In this document: positions 55,676-64,000 of the stretch, one piece after another
Position numbering within the stretch: the stretch's first letter is position 1
Layout of the letters: every line of letters starts with the position of its first letter
From: Zavarzinella sp.
GTDB taxonomy: Bacteria > Planctomycetota > Planctomycetia > Gemmatales > Gemmataceae
Direction of reading: 5' to 3'
Length of the DNA: 64,000 bases
NCBI GenBank assembly: GCA_041399155.1
Contig: JAWKTI010000004.1
Span: 372,001-436,000 of the forward strand
Position numbers and translations under genes: made by a program
The notes under the pieces: model-generated
What the model was told of the DNA's origin: nothing
The model's input: only the letters and a program-made list of their open reading frames with translations
Database searches by the model: none

Positions 55676-56179
55676 TTATCCAGCCTCATGACCACTGTAT
55701 CTTGCGTTGATCGCTTCAATCGCTGCAAGATACTCAGCATTTCCGACACCCACCTCCATAAAGACTGGTCGCAATTCTCCACGCTTGCGATCATACTGCT
55801 CGTTGGCTTCGTATAGGGTGACAATCTGATCCGGGAAAAGGTACTCCGATGAATTATATTTGTGCTGGTCGCTTCGCTCTTTAGATGCAATCAAAGAGAA
55901 TAGCTCGGGACCTGGCAGGTCAAACACATCATGGCCCTCAAATTTGCATAGGAGCAGCGAAGTGTTGTATACTCCAATGAATTCTACCAATTTCGACTGA
56001 CCGAAGCTCACTTGCAGAGCGACATCGAAATAGCAGTGAATTGTTTGACCTTTTCTGACTTCAGGGAAAGCACCTGGTAGATCAGCGAGTGCCATCCTGA
56101 CCTCGTCCAAAGTCATCCCGAGAAGAACCGGACCGATACCAACGTGCGGGATAATGTCGAAAGTGAGTGGTGTCGCCAT
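55676..56179 (-). CDS. Hypothetical protein, 167 aa (immunity-protein-like)
   Basis: 167 residues from the ATG at 56179; the longer frame to 56251 lacks support. It begins with a strand-helix unit (DIIPHVGIGPVLLGMTLDEV) in which GxGPVLLGMTLDEVR resembles the opening of several small bacterial proteins of unknown function, including immunity proteins of polymorphic toxins. The remainder is mixed alpha/beta with no catalytic motif. No toxin gene is adjacent. It lies 72 bp upstream of the S24-like gene on the same strand; the two may form a small acquired island. Function unknown. Confidence 0.6.
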   Translation of the reverse strand: MATPLTFDIIPHVGIGPVLLGMTLDEVRMALADLPGAFPEVRKGQTIHCYFDVALQVSFGQSKLVEFIGVYNTSLLLCKFEGHDVFDLPGPELFSLIASKERSDQHKYNSSEYLFPDQIVTLYEANEQYDRKRGELRPVFMEVGVGNAEYLAAIEAINARYSGHEAG

Positions 56180-56476
56180 GGGGAAAACGGGTCCTCGGTT
56201 AAGCAGATTCGCGGGATGTATGGTGAAAAAACAAAGCGATTCCTGCTCCAATCGCTCACTTAGGCCCTTGCGGCCTCAACTGAATTCAGAATAATCTCTC
56301 ATGAGCAAAATGCAATCAAAAACAGAAACAATTCGTCAATGTCAGTTGCTGCTTTCCTGGGACAGCAGGCATCCTGACTGCTTTTTGAACACCGCCAGGA
56401 ATAGGGATCTTGGGTGCATTGAGAGACCATGATGCGTTGAGAAGGTATTTTGTGCTGGGCAGGTGAAATGATTTCT
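56180..56476. other. Intergenic stretch between the hypothetical gene and the multihaem cytochrome
   Basis: About 300 bp with no gene supported. A short inverted repeat (GGCCCTTGCGGCC) near 56262 may form a small hairpin. The multihaem gene stop is at 56477. Confidence 0.4.
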
Positions 56477-58243
56477 TTACTTCTTGGCGGGGCCTTTGAG
56501 GAAGCCGGTGTGGTTGATTGTTTTCCAGTAATCTTCCAGCTTGAACTTTGGATCGTTATCCGAATCGTGGCAGCCGAAGCACACCTGGAAGACTCGGCTC
56601 ATGACTTCGTTTTCCTGAACGGTCAGCATCGCCTCTCGCTTCTTCTGGTCCGGTTCCGCGGCGTAGGCTGCCAGTTTTTCAGGTGATGGTAAATGCCCCT
56701 GGCCACCTGTTTTCCATGGGGTCAGGCTTTTCTTCATCGCGTGGGTGGGGTTTGCTTTCTTCAGATTCTCGATTTCTTCCGTCACATGCAGGCTGGCAGG
56801 GCCGTGGCACGATTCGCACTGCACGTTCTTTAAGGTGGGCGTTTTTTCGGCATTCAGATACCCACTGCGGTAGGCATAGCCCACCGTATGGCAAATGATG
56901 CACTCACCATCAAAGTTCCGACCGGTGGGGAAGGCCGCAATCTTTTCCAGTGCCTCGTAGGCGTGGGCATGCTTCGATTTCGACCAGATTGCGTGCTCGT
57001 TGGCGTGGCACTGCACACACGTCTGATCGCCAGCATACTTCGCGGTTGGGTTCTGGGCCTGCACCGGATGCAGCTTTTTGCGGCTGGCCATCTGGCTGAG
57101 ATAATCCTGCTTTTTCACCGTGTCGGAATAATCCTGCAACAGGTTCAGGATGGGGTGGTCTTTCGTCTTATCGGCTGGGGTGGCAAATTCTTCCGCCATC
57201 GCCACCTTCTGGTAATACATCTGGATGCCGGTTTTCGTCTGATAAATCCCCACCACACCCACGTTCTGGCCACGCTGGCCCACCTGCAGGATCATGGTGC
57301 GCTTATTGTTCACTTCCTTCGGCAGGCTGGGTGGTTCCGATTCGGCAGTCTGCGACACAATCACATTGAAATCCGGAAACAATTCCGCTGCAGCCTGGGC
57401 ATCCACCCGTTTGTTCGTGGTGGGATCAACATGATCAAACGGTCCGCTATATAACAGAATCTTGATCATCGGATCGCCATCTTTTTTCCATTGTGCCAGC
57501 ACCTTATTCAGTTCCAGATCGGTGCGTTCGGCAAACTTCACGCTGTTATCTGGATTCTTCTCAATCACTTTCTGGCCGATCACACTGGTAATGCCCACGG
57601 TCAGGCCGGATTTGGCTTTCAGGATTTCTGCGGGCCGAATCATCGGACCACTAAAACCTTCAAAATCTTTCGGATTGGCAATGTTGCTGTTGATCACCTT
57701 GGGCAATTCATTGCCGGGCTGTAGAGAATACTTTGCCAGCATTTCCAGCAGTGGGCCAGCAAGCTCTTCGTACCCCACGCCCGTCACGCGATAATTCATC
57801 ATTTTCATCGCCTGCATCGCGGTGGCATACTTGGTAATCGTCTGCTCGCGAGTGGGGGTGTAAGGCAACGGTTTCGGTACATCGCCAATATCGATTGCTG
57901 CCACGTCCCAACCACGTGCTTCCAGCGATTTGATAAAGTTATACCGACGTTCCAACCCACCTTTTTGTGGGTAGGAGCAGCCGCACTTCTGCAGATAGCC
58001 GTAAGTCTGGCCGGTAATCACCAGCACCAGATCCGGTTTTTGTTTTGCCGGATCAGGCCAGTGGGTAAACAGCTCCTGAGGCGGAAGTGGGGTGCCTTTG
58101 GGTTCTGCCGCCTGCAATGTTGCTGTTTGGCTGGGGTGCGATTCCGGAGAAACCGCCCAATAGATCACCCCCCCCACGGCTACCAGTAAAATTCCAGCAA
58201 TGTAACGAATTGTTCCATTGGAAATGGTCAACTTCCACATCAT
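56477..58243 (-). CDS. 5'-nucleotidase-fold/tetrahaem cytochrome c554-like fusion
   Basis: 588 residues from the ATG at 58243, with GAGGAG upstream (TTG at 58267 is an alternative). An N-terminal membrane helix (IRYIAGILLVAVGGVIYWAV) anchors it to face the periplasm. Residues about 60-345 have a metallophosphoesterase/5'-nucleotidase-like fold (DLVLVITGQTYGYLQKCGCS, then GGLERR), lacking the usual metal-site histidines. The C-terminal part has four haem c motifs: CVQCH near 409, CIICH near 448, CESCH near 475 and CFGCH near 554, with extra His ligands in HANEHAIWSKSKHAHAYEAL. The pattern is that of cytochrome c554-like proteins. It probably carries electrons; the enzymatic half may be inactive. 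Confidence 0.88.
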   Translation of the reverse strand: MMWKLTISNGTIRYIAGILLVAVGGVIYWAVSPESHPSQTATLQAAEPKGTPLPPQELFTHWPDPAKQKPDLVLVITGQTYGYLQKCGCSYPQKGGLERRYNFIKSLEARGWDVAAIDIGDVPKPLPYTPTREQTITKYATAMQAMKMMNYRVTGVGYEELAGPLLEMLAKYSLQPGNELPKVINSNIANPKDFEGFSGPMIRPAEILKAKSGLTVGITSVIGQKVIEKNPDNSVKFAERTDLELNKVLAQWKKDGDPMIKILLYSGPFDHVDPTTNKRVDAQAAAELFPDFNVIVSQTAESEPPSLPKEVNNKRTMILQVGQRGQNVGVVGIYQTKTGIQMYYQKVAMAEEFATPADKTKDHPILNLLQDYSDTVKKQDYLSQMASRKKLHPVQAQNPTAKYAGDQTCVQCHANEHAIWSKSKHAHAYEALEKIAAFPTGRNFDGECIICHTVGYAYRSGYLNAEKTPTLKNVQCESCHGPASLHVTEEIENLKKANPTHAMKKSLTPWKTGGQGHLPSPEKLAAYAAEPDQKKREAMLTVQENEVMSRVFQVCFGCHDSDNDPKFKLEDYWKTINHTGFLKGPAKK

Positions 58244-58492
58244 TTCCGGCGAACTCCTCTCTAGCAAACATGCATCGTCCTTACCTTCCAGATATTATCG
58301 GAAAAATCGTTGTGCTGGGTGTAACTTTTACCCACGCGGGGAAAAAAACGCGAGCTGAAAAATGAGAGAAGTATGAAAATGAATCGCCAACAGGGACAAA
58401 ACACGTTGCACTTGAAACGTGGACCAATGAAAATGAGTGAATTTTAATGTTTTGCACTGCACCATCGCCGAACTTGAAAAATGAGAAAATTC
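58244..58492. other. Gene-free stretch upstream of the multihaem gene
   Basis: About 250 bp with no supported gene. It holds the promoter of the multihaem cytochrome. No clear boxes assigned. Confidence 0.4.
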
Positions 58493-59056
58493 TCATTCTG
58501 CTTTCTTGTCCCGCTGCATTTGGTATTTCAGCCACGCACGTGCGAAGCGCCAGCGTCGGTCTGCCGTGCTGGGCGAAATCTGCTGCAGTTGGGCAATTTC
58601 ATCCAGTGTCAGCCCACCGTAAAAACGCAGAGAGACCAGTTGGGCATGGTCGGGATATGTGGCAGCGAACAACTGCATCGCTTCATCCAGATGTAACAAT
58701 TCATCATCATCCTGATTGCCAGCGGGCACGTCCAATTGATCCAGCGATTGCACCAGATGGTTTCCCCCACGTTTCAGACTGGCACGTTCGCGGGCACGAT
58801 CAATCAGGATGCGACGCATCGCTTCAGCAGCAGCGGCAAAAAAATGGCCCCTGCCTGCAAATTGCTGATCTCCCACCAGACGCAGGTAAGCCTCATGCAC
58901 CAACGCTGTGGCATCGAGGCTCTGGGCATGGTGCTCCTGTGCCATCCTGGCAGCGGCAAGTACACGCAACTCTGTGTAAACGACAGGCAGCAATTCAGCA
59001 GCAGCCTGCCGATCGCCTTGTTCTGCCGCTCTCAGAAGTTGGGTAACGGGGGTCAT
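58493..59056 (-). CDS. ECF sigma factor, overlapping kinase-WD40 gene
   Basis: 187 residues. Region 2 is visible in AAELLPVVYTELRVLAAARM and ALVHEAYLRLVGD. Region 4 is LTLDEIAQLQQISPSTADRR, near the C-terminus. The type matches the planctomycete ECF group with a TYLLRA-like opening and RRILIDRARER block (TIGR02999-like), which are commonly paired with WD40 or PQQ kinases. Its start ATG overlaps the stop of the kinase gene by four bases (ATGA), so translation is coupled. The kinase likely regulates it or its target genes; that is inference from architecture. Confidence 0.93.
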   Translation of the reverse strand: MTPVTQLLRAAEQGDRQAAAELLPVVYTELRVLAAARMAQEHHAQSLDATALVHEAYLRLVGDQQFAGRGHFFAAAAEAMRRILIDRARERASLKRGGNHLVQSLDQLDVPAGNQDDDELLHLDEAMQLFAATYPDHAQLVSLRFYGGLTLDEIAQLQQISPSTADRRWRFARAWLKYQMQRDKKAE

Positions 59057-62000
59057 TTTTTGCCTGTGACTTGAGGTGTTGCATTCCAGGTGATCCCACC
59101 GTAGTTTGGATCTTCCGGGATCATATAAGTATCGTAGGTCAGCTTATTGCCGTCCGAGCTGAAAGAGAGAGTACCAAAGGGAACCCTCCAATGCGTCAAC
59201 GTGAGCAACTCTTGGAATGTTGTGGCATCCCACAGACGCACCTCGATATGATCATCTGTAGTTCGCGATAAGGTGGCGATACGCGTTCCATCCGGACTGT
59301 AAAGAACGTCGTCGAGTCGACCAGAAAAGCCTTCGAGCAATCCCAGGATTTTGCCTGTTGCTGCGTCCCAAACAATCGGCGCTGATCGACGACCTTGGGA
59401 CAACAACATACTTGAGAATGATATGAGTGATTTGCCGCGGGGATGGATTGCCAGACTAGAACCATTTGGATCGGATAAAATCGCAGTCCAAAGTTCCTCA
59501 CCATTGGCCGCATTGCCAAAATGCAAGATGTGTTTTCCGTCTGAAGCCTTTGCAACCGTAGCAAAATATTGACTATCTGCACTGAAGGCATCATAGGGTG
59601 GGCCATAGTTTTCGGTGCGGATGAGGCGTTTGTTATCCAGATCCCACAATTGCATCCGACCAACATCGCGCACCGAGCCCCATGACTGACGATCTTCCAC
59701 CAGCAATCGCTTCCCATCGGGGCTGAAGGTACCGTTCGATTGAGATTCTGTCTTGATTTCTAAGCGATCTTCTGGATTGTCCAGGGAAACAACCTGCACC
59801 TGACCCGCTCCAAAGAGCGCAAGATAGCGTTGATCGGGACTGAGGATGGTGATAGTACGATTCATCATCCGATCTAAAGGATCATTGTTGATGTTCGTAG
59901 TGACGGGTGTCCAACACACCTTGCCCGTGTCTGTCTCAAGAATGGGACCCGTAAAACCGTAGGGAACTTTGTTCTCTCGAACGCACAAATAGCGTCCATT
60001 CTGGCTGAATGTCAGCAATACACTGGGTAAGGACCACTTTGTTTTTGTTGGAATGGGATCTATTGTCCTCGTTGGCTCTTGGTATTCACCCAACTTTGCA
60101 ACCGCGAAGGAGTGCAATTCCTTTCCATGACGGTTTCGAATACTGACCTTGTTTTCATCCAACAAGTAGACCGCTTGTCGTTCGCCATCGGGGCTATGAA
60201 TCGTACGGATTCGTGGGGTATCGTTCGCACGATTTGTAGCTTGTGCTTTAGCAAAGTCCCACTCCTGCATTACAATATCGGTGTGCTTTATCTCATCTTG
60301 CTTAAAGATTGCTCGGATTACATCACTGTGCGCAAAGGAAGCAGCCCTGGTATTGCCCGGACTTTTGATGATACGGCGCAAATCCCCTGTTTCGGCATCA
60401 ATGATCCAAGTTGTTGAATAAATAGTTGTCAGCAGAATAGTTCGACCATCCGGGCTGTGCTGAATCGCAAAGGGTGGCTTGTAATTTAAAAAATCTGAAC
60501 GATGGATTGAAAAAGCCAGCTGTCTGGCAAGCACTTCTTTCCATTGGTCAGGATTGCTGATGTCCCAGCGAAGCAAACGTTCGGGGCCAGCGGTGATTCC
60601 CGTGAGGTGTTTGCCATCTGGAGTGAACGCAATACACAGTTTTTCGGCTGCAACATCGACGACTTTACGAGCTTTCATCGTACGGATATCGATGTGGTAA
60701 ACGGAGCAGTCCAATTGCTCTGCTTGAATTCCACCGGTAAACGTAGATTGGACACGCGGGTTTGTTAAGAACGCAACCTGATCTTCCAACGCATTGAAAC
60801 AAAGGTCGTTGATAACAAGTGATCGCAGAAATTTTGAGACAGGTCTCTGCAGTTGGAACTGAACGGATTTTTGTGAATTGATCGCATTTTCCAAGTCAAT
60901 GAGCGTGAACCGAACCTGGTCGGATGGTTCCTCAAATAGTCGTCGACTCACTTGATATTCCACCACCGCAACAAGCCGACCGCTGGGACTGAGAGCAATT
61001 TGGGAAACAGGAAGTTGCTCGTCATCCAGGGGCATCTTGATTAGCTCGCGACCAGTGGCCACATCCCAGGCAATCAATCCGCTCTTCCCATCATCGAGCA
61101 AACTCAACAATCGACTGCCATCCTGGTTCAGTTTCAGCCTGAAATATCTTGCATTCAGCGTCGCAAGCTCGCGAACCATACGACCAGTCGCCAAATCGAT
61201 AATCTCGATTCGGTAGTTAGCTACAGGCGATCCCCTACTCTCGACCTGTTCCGGAAGGGGGTCTTTGGTTTTTCGAGCCATCGCTGCACGACTGCCATCC
61301 CCGCTGATGGCACAGTAGTAGACATCTTCGCCCAGTGACATCTCGCGGGTATGTCCACGGCAAAGCCGGTCCCAGTAGTGCCATTCGAAGCCACGGATAT
61401 CTTCCGAATCGCCTGGTTTGGGTCGTTGCTCATCGAGTAGTTCGATCACTCGGCTGACGTTATCTGCTTTCCAGGCGGCGGGAATCAGCGCCATCGCTGC
61501 CAGGTAATGATTTCGACGAAGCTCATTACGGGCTGCCTGGGCAGTATCCCGCTCGATTTCTGCTTGTTTCCTTTGCTGAAACGCATCGGCTTCCGCACGC
61601 CGGGCGCTATCTTCATTCGCATTGGCCACCTTTTCTGCCCGACGCGCTTGAACAGCCAGCACGCCACCCATGAGTGCAGCGCCGAGCACCAGCCCAATGA
61701 ATGCGCTGCCTACGAGCACCGCCGTTTTGTTTCGACGATACACCTTGCGAAGACGATACATCCACGTGGGTGGGCAGGCTTCGACTGCATCGCCCGTCAG
61801 ATAACGTTGTACATCCTTGGAAAGTGCGTTCGCAGTCTCGTATCGGCGGGTGCGGTCCTTTTCCAATGCCTTCATCACAATCCAGTCAATCTCGCCCTTC
61901 ATCAGTGCGGATAATTTGGTTGGTTCGATCCCACGGGTGGCGGCGATGGTTGCTCGGGATTGGGAAGTGCTTAACCGCTGACTGGGGCGTGGGGGTTCTT

Positions 62001-62907
62001 CATCACGAATGATTCGCAGTACTTCATCCAGTGCGGCTTTCCGCAGGCGATCCTGCTCGATCGGTGGGCTGCCTGCCAGCAATTCATACATCAGCACCCC
62101 CAGGGCATATACATCGACGCGGGTGTCGATATCAAGCTGGTTGAAGGTAGCCTGTTCCGGTGCCATGTATGCGGGGGTACCAACCAGGGCACCAAACCCC
62201 GTATAGATGGTTTTGTCGGTCAATTGCTGGCCGATTGCTTTCGCCACGCCAAAGTCGATTACTTTGACCACTGGCACTTCATCGTGCAAGGCCACCAGCA
62301 CATTGCTGGGTTTAATATCCCGGTGAATAATCCCTTTCATGTGGGCGTGCTGAATCGCCTGGCAGACAGGCACAAACAGTTCCAGTCGCTGTTTGGTTGA
62401 CAGTTTTCTGGCATCACAAAACTCGGTGATGGGTGTTCCCTTCACCAGTTCCATCACGAAATAAGGTCTGCCTTCACTGCTGGTGCCCGCATCCAGCACC
62501 TTGGCAATGTTGGGGTGATCCATCACCGCAAGAGCCTGCCGTTCTGCTTCAAATCTGCCCAGCACCGTGCGGCTATCCATGCCTGGTTTAATGAGTTTCA
62601 ATGCCACTCGGCGCTTCATGGGTTCCAACTGATCGGCGACCCACACTTCGCCCATGCCACCTTCGCCAATTTGCTCCAGCAGTTTATAATTGCCGATGCG
62701 ATCCCCCACAGCCATCGTGGGTGGGCGTAGAACCGTTTCCGGTAACTGGGCCGGCTGATCAATCAGGTGGGACTGCTGGTCGCACGCCAGCATCCCCTGC
62801 AGCCGTTCCAGTTGGGCCTGGTCGAAACAATTTTCCTGCAAGTATTGCAGTTGGGCGTTCGGATCTGTGATTTGCAGTGCGGCTGCAAACAAGGCTTCAT
62901 CATTCAT
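59053..62907 (-). CDS. Membrane serine/threonine kinase with WD40-type sensor domain
   Basis: 1284 residues. The kinase domain near 74-375 has the Gly loop IGEGGMGEVW, Lys104, HRDIKPSN with Asp197, DFGVAK and APEQ, so it should be active. A membrane helix at about 392-420 (VLVGSAFIGLVLGAALMGGV) separates it from a coiled coil and about 750 residues of degenerate WD40 repeats outside (for example SGDGSRAAMARKTKD and QIALSPSGRLVAVV). Such sensor kinases are common in planctomycetes. The stop overlaps the downstream ECF sigma start (ATGA), so the two are a translationally coupled unit. Signal and substrate unknown. Confidence 0.95.
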   Translation of the reverse strand: MNDEALFAAALQITDPNAQLQYLQENCFDQAQLERLQGMLACDQQSHLIDQPAQLPETVLRPPTMAVGDRIGNYKLLEQIGEGGMGEVWVADQLEPMKRRVALKLIKPGMDSRTVLGRFEAERQALAVMDHPNIAKVLDAGTSSEGRPYFVMELVKGTPITEFCDARKLSTKQRLELFVPVCQAIQHAHMKGIIHRDIKPSNVLVALHDEVPVVKVIDFGVAKAIGQQLTDKTIYTGFGALVGTPAYMAPEQATFNQLDIDTRVDVYALGVLMYELLAGSPPIEQDRLRKAALDEVLRIIRDEEPPRPSQRLSTSQSRATIAATRGIEPTKLSALMKGEIDWIVMKALEKDRTRRYETANALSKDVQRYLTGDAVEACPPTWMYRLRKVYRRNKTAVLVGSAFIGLVLGAALMGGVLAVQARRAEKVANANEDSARRAEADAFQQRKQAEIERDTAQAARNELRRNHYLAAMALIPAAWKADNVSRVIELLDEQRPKPGDSEDIRGFEWHYWDRLCRGHTREMSLGEDVYYCAISGDGSRAAMARKTKDPLPEQVESRGSPVANYRIEIIDLATGRMVRELATLNARYFRLKLNQDGSRLLSLLDDGKSGLIAWDVATGRELIKMPLDDEQLPVSQIALSPSGRLVAVVEYQVSRRLFEEPSDQVRFTLIDLENAINSQKSVQFQLQRPVSKFLRSLVINDLCFNALEDQVAFLTNPRVQSTFTGGIQAEQLDCSVYHIDIRTMKARKVVDVAAEKLCIAFTPDGKHLTGITAGPERLLRWDISNPDQWKEVLARQLAFSIHRSDFLNYKPPFAIQHSPDGRTILLTTIYSTTWIIDAETGDLRRIIKSPGNTRAASFAHSDVIRAIFKQDEIKHTDIVMQEWDFAKAQATNRANDTPRIRTIHSPDGERQAVYLLDENKVSIRNRHGKELHSFAVAKLGEYQEPTRTIDPIPTKTKWSLPSVLLTFSQNGRYLCVRENKVPYGFTGPILETDTGKVCWTPVTTNINNDPLDRMMNRTITILSPDQRYLALFGAGQVQVVSLDNPEDRLEIKTESQSNGTFSPDGKRLLVEDRQSWGSVRDVGRMQLWDLDNKRLIRTENYGPPYDAFSADSQYFATVAKASDGKHILHFGNAANGEELWTAILSDPNGSSLAIHPRGKSLISFSSMLLSQGRRSAPIVWDAATGKILGLLEGFSGRLDDVLYSPDGTRIATLSRTTDDHIEVRLWDATTFQELLTLTHWRVPFGTLSFSSDGNKLTYDTYMIPEDPNYGGITWNATPQVTGKK

Positions 62908-63187
62908 TGGATCGTTTCCAGATCAAGTTCATCCATTCATGCGGAAAGTGCTCGCGAAACGCACCAACAAAATTGCAAAATTGTCAGAATTTTCCACAAA
63001 TTGATTGATGTGTAAACTAATTTGCCCATTTCTCATTAATTTTTCCATGCCTTGTGGGCCAATTTTTTCTGTAATTTTTTACCTCTGCCTGAACCGAAGT
63101 GACTACAATTAATTTAGTTGTATCTACAAGTAATTTTAATGAGATTTCTCTCATTTGTAGACAGCTTCTTTTTGTGAGAATCCTTTC
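62908..63187. other. Divergent promoter region between kinase and permease
   Basis: About 280 bp between divergent genes. Must hold promoters for both. AT-rich. No boxes assigned. Confidence 0.4.
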
Positions 63188-64000
63188 ATGGGCTGGGTTG
63201 CGATCAAAATGCTTACCGGAGACCGCACCAAGTACTTTGGGATTGTCTTTGGGGTGGCATTTGCGGCACTGCTGATCTCCCACCAGGTGTCGATTTTCGT
63301 CAGTATTATGGATCGCACCACTTACCTCATTAATAATGTGCAGGAAGGCGACGTGTGGGTAATGGATCCCAACGTGCGGCAGGTGGACGAAGTGATCGGG
63401 CTGGCCGAAACCGATATCGACCGCATCCGTGGCATTGAAGGGGTGTCGTGGGCAGTAAAACTATACCGCGGCACCGTGCGTGCACGTCTTGCCGAAGGGA
63501 ATGGTGCCAATGCCCGTGGAGATTTCCGCGGCGTGATCCTGATCGGACTGGATGATTCCACGCTGATCGGTGCCCCACGGAAGATGCTGCTGGGCAACGT
63601 CGATGACCTCCGCCTGCCAGATGCCGTGATTATTGACGAGGCCGGCTACAACTATTTATGGCCAGGCGAACCACATCAACTGGGCAAAGAACTGGAAATG
63701 AACGACCGCCGGGCAGTCCTGGTGGGAGTCTGCGAAGTGGGGCAACCGTTCGTTTCGCAGCCGATTTTTTATACCCGTTACGCACAGGCAATGGAATATT
63801 CCCCACCCGAAAGGCGATTGCTTTCTTACGTATTGGTGGAAGGGAAACCGGATGTTTCGCCGGAAGTGCTGGCAGCACGAATTCAGGAACGCACTAATCT
63901 GCAGGCACTGACCAAAAGCCAGTTTGCCTGGAAAACGATCAACTTTTATCTGAAAAATACCGGTATTCCGTTCAACTTTGGCATTACAGTCATGTTGGGC
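63188..64000 (+). CDS. FtsX-like ABC transporter permease (partial, DevC/MacB type)
   Basis: 271 codons from the ATG at 63188, still open at the window edge. An N-terminal membrane helix (YFGIVFGVAFAALLISHQVS) is followed by a large extracytoplasmic domain with the MacB-periplasmic-core pattern (NVQEGDVWVMDPNVRQVDEV, then RGIEGVSWAVKLYRGTVRAR). The last residues (NFGITVMLG) begin the second membrane helix. These permeases, together with an ATPase and often a membrane fusion protein, export substrates or drive envelope processes. The ATPase is expected just outside the window. Divergent from the kinase gene. Confidence 0.85.
   Translation, partial: MGWVAIKMLTGDRTKYFGIVFGVAFAALLISHQVSIFVSIMDRTTYLINNVQEGDVWVMDPNVRQVDEVIGLAETDIDRIRGIEGVSWAVKLYRGTVRARLAEGNGANARGDFRGVILIGLDDSTLIGAPRKMLLGNVDDLRLPDAVIIDEAGYNYLWPGEPHQLGKELEMNDRRAVLVGVCEVGQPFVSQPIFYTRYAQAMEYSPPERRLLSYVLVEGKPDVSPEVLAARIQERTNLQALTKSQFAWKTINFYLKNTGIPFNFGITVMLG

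Noticed and set aside
1..64000. CRISPR arrays, prophage or integrative elements
   Set aside because: No regularly spaced direct repeats, integrase, capsid or Cas genes were seen. The tRNA-Lys has no adjacent integrase or visible attachment-site duplication.

Overview
The window looks like a chromosomal segment from a planctomycete, most likely of the Gemmata-like (Gemmatales) group, with moderate GC content. This rests on the gene families seen. They include a DUF1559 prepilin-like protein, a DUF1800/DUF1501 pair, soluble and WD40-fused PknB-type kinases, ECF sigma factors paired with kinases, a 5'-nucleotidase/multihaem cytochrome fusion, a Tat-exported Gfo/Idh/MocA oxidoreductase, and a sigma-linked alpha-2-macroglobulin. 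No plasmid, prophage or CRISPR signature was seen. The species cannot be fixed from the sequence alone.

Layout. 1-6.4 kb (minus): phosphoglycerate mutase, an ECF sigma factor and a very large alpha-2-macroglobulin that runs off the left edge. 6.5-7.4 kb: hemF, followed by a perfect 30-bp inverted repeat. 7.9-10.4 kb: two tandem Ser/Thr kinases. 10.76 kb: tRNA-Lys(TTT). 11-16 kb: cinA, a MITE-like repeat, a small BamE-like protein and alaS. 16.6-21.4 kb (minus): a secreted protein, a zinc-ribbon membrane protein, a THUMP RNA methyltransferase and an OLD-like ATPase. 21.6-23.4 kb is a decayed stretch with a small gene and a rearranged partial copy of it. 23.4-31.9 kb carries the DUF1559 protein, a monohaem protein, a prenyltransferase-fold protein, a sialate O-acetylesterase, the Gfo/Idh/MocA enzyme and a YegP-like protein. 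32-37.1 kb is a TetR-adaptor-RND efflux operon with a palindromic operator. 37.3-41.6 kb is a DUF1501/DUF1800/secreted-protein operon. 42-45 kb holds a HEAT-repeat protein (with a degraded partial copy beside it) and an MFS transporter. 45.2-52.6 kb (plus): an anchored protein, a HIT protein, comEC, a second MITE copy, glmM-like mutase and an esterase. 52.7-62.9 kb (minus): an unusual sigma-like protein, an MCE-OmpA fusion, a GC-rich S24-like small gene, an unknown protein, the multihaem cytochrome, and an overlapping kinase-WD40/ECF pair. At 63.2 kb an ABC transporter permease begins and leaves the window.

The recurring theme is sigma factors and kinases built into envelope genes: ECF plus alpha-2-macroglobulin, ECF plus kinase-WD40, and a sigma-like gene next to an MCE protein. 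Housekeeping genes (alaS, hemF, apgM, cinA, comEC, glmM, tRNA-Lys) are interspersed. The most unusual signals are the alpha-2-macroglobulin with an anti-sigma-like N-terminus, a two-copy MITE family with an exact 157-bp internal tandem expansion, a gene remnant with a 61-bp inverted internal segment, and an OLD-like ATPase with a degenerate Toprim region. All functional statements come from reading motifs by eye. No database search was run.
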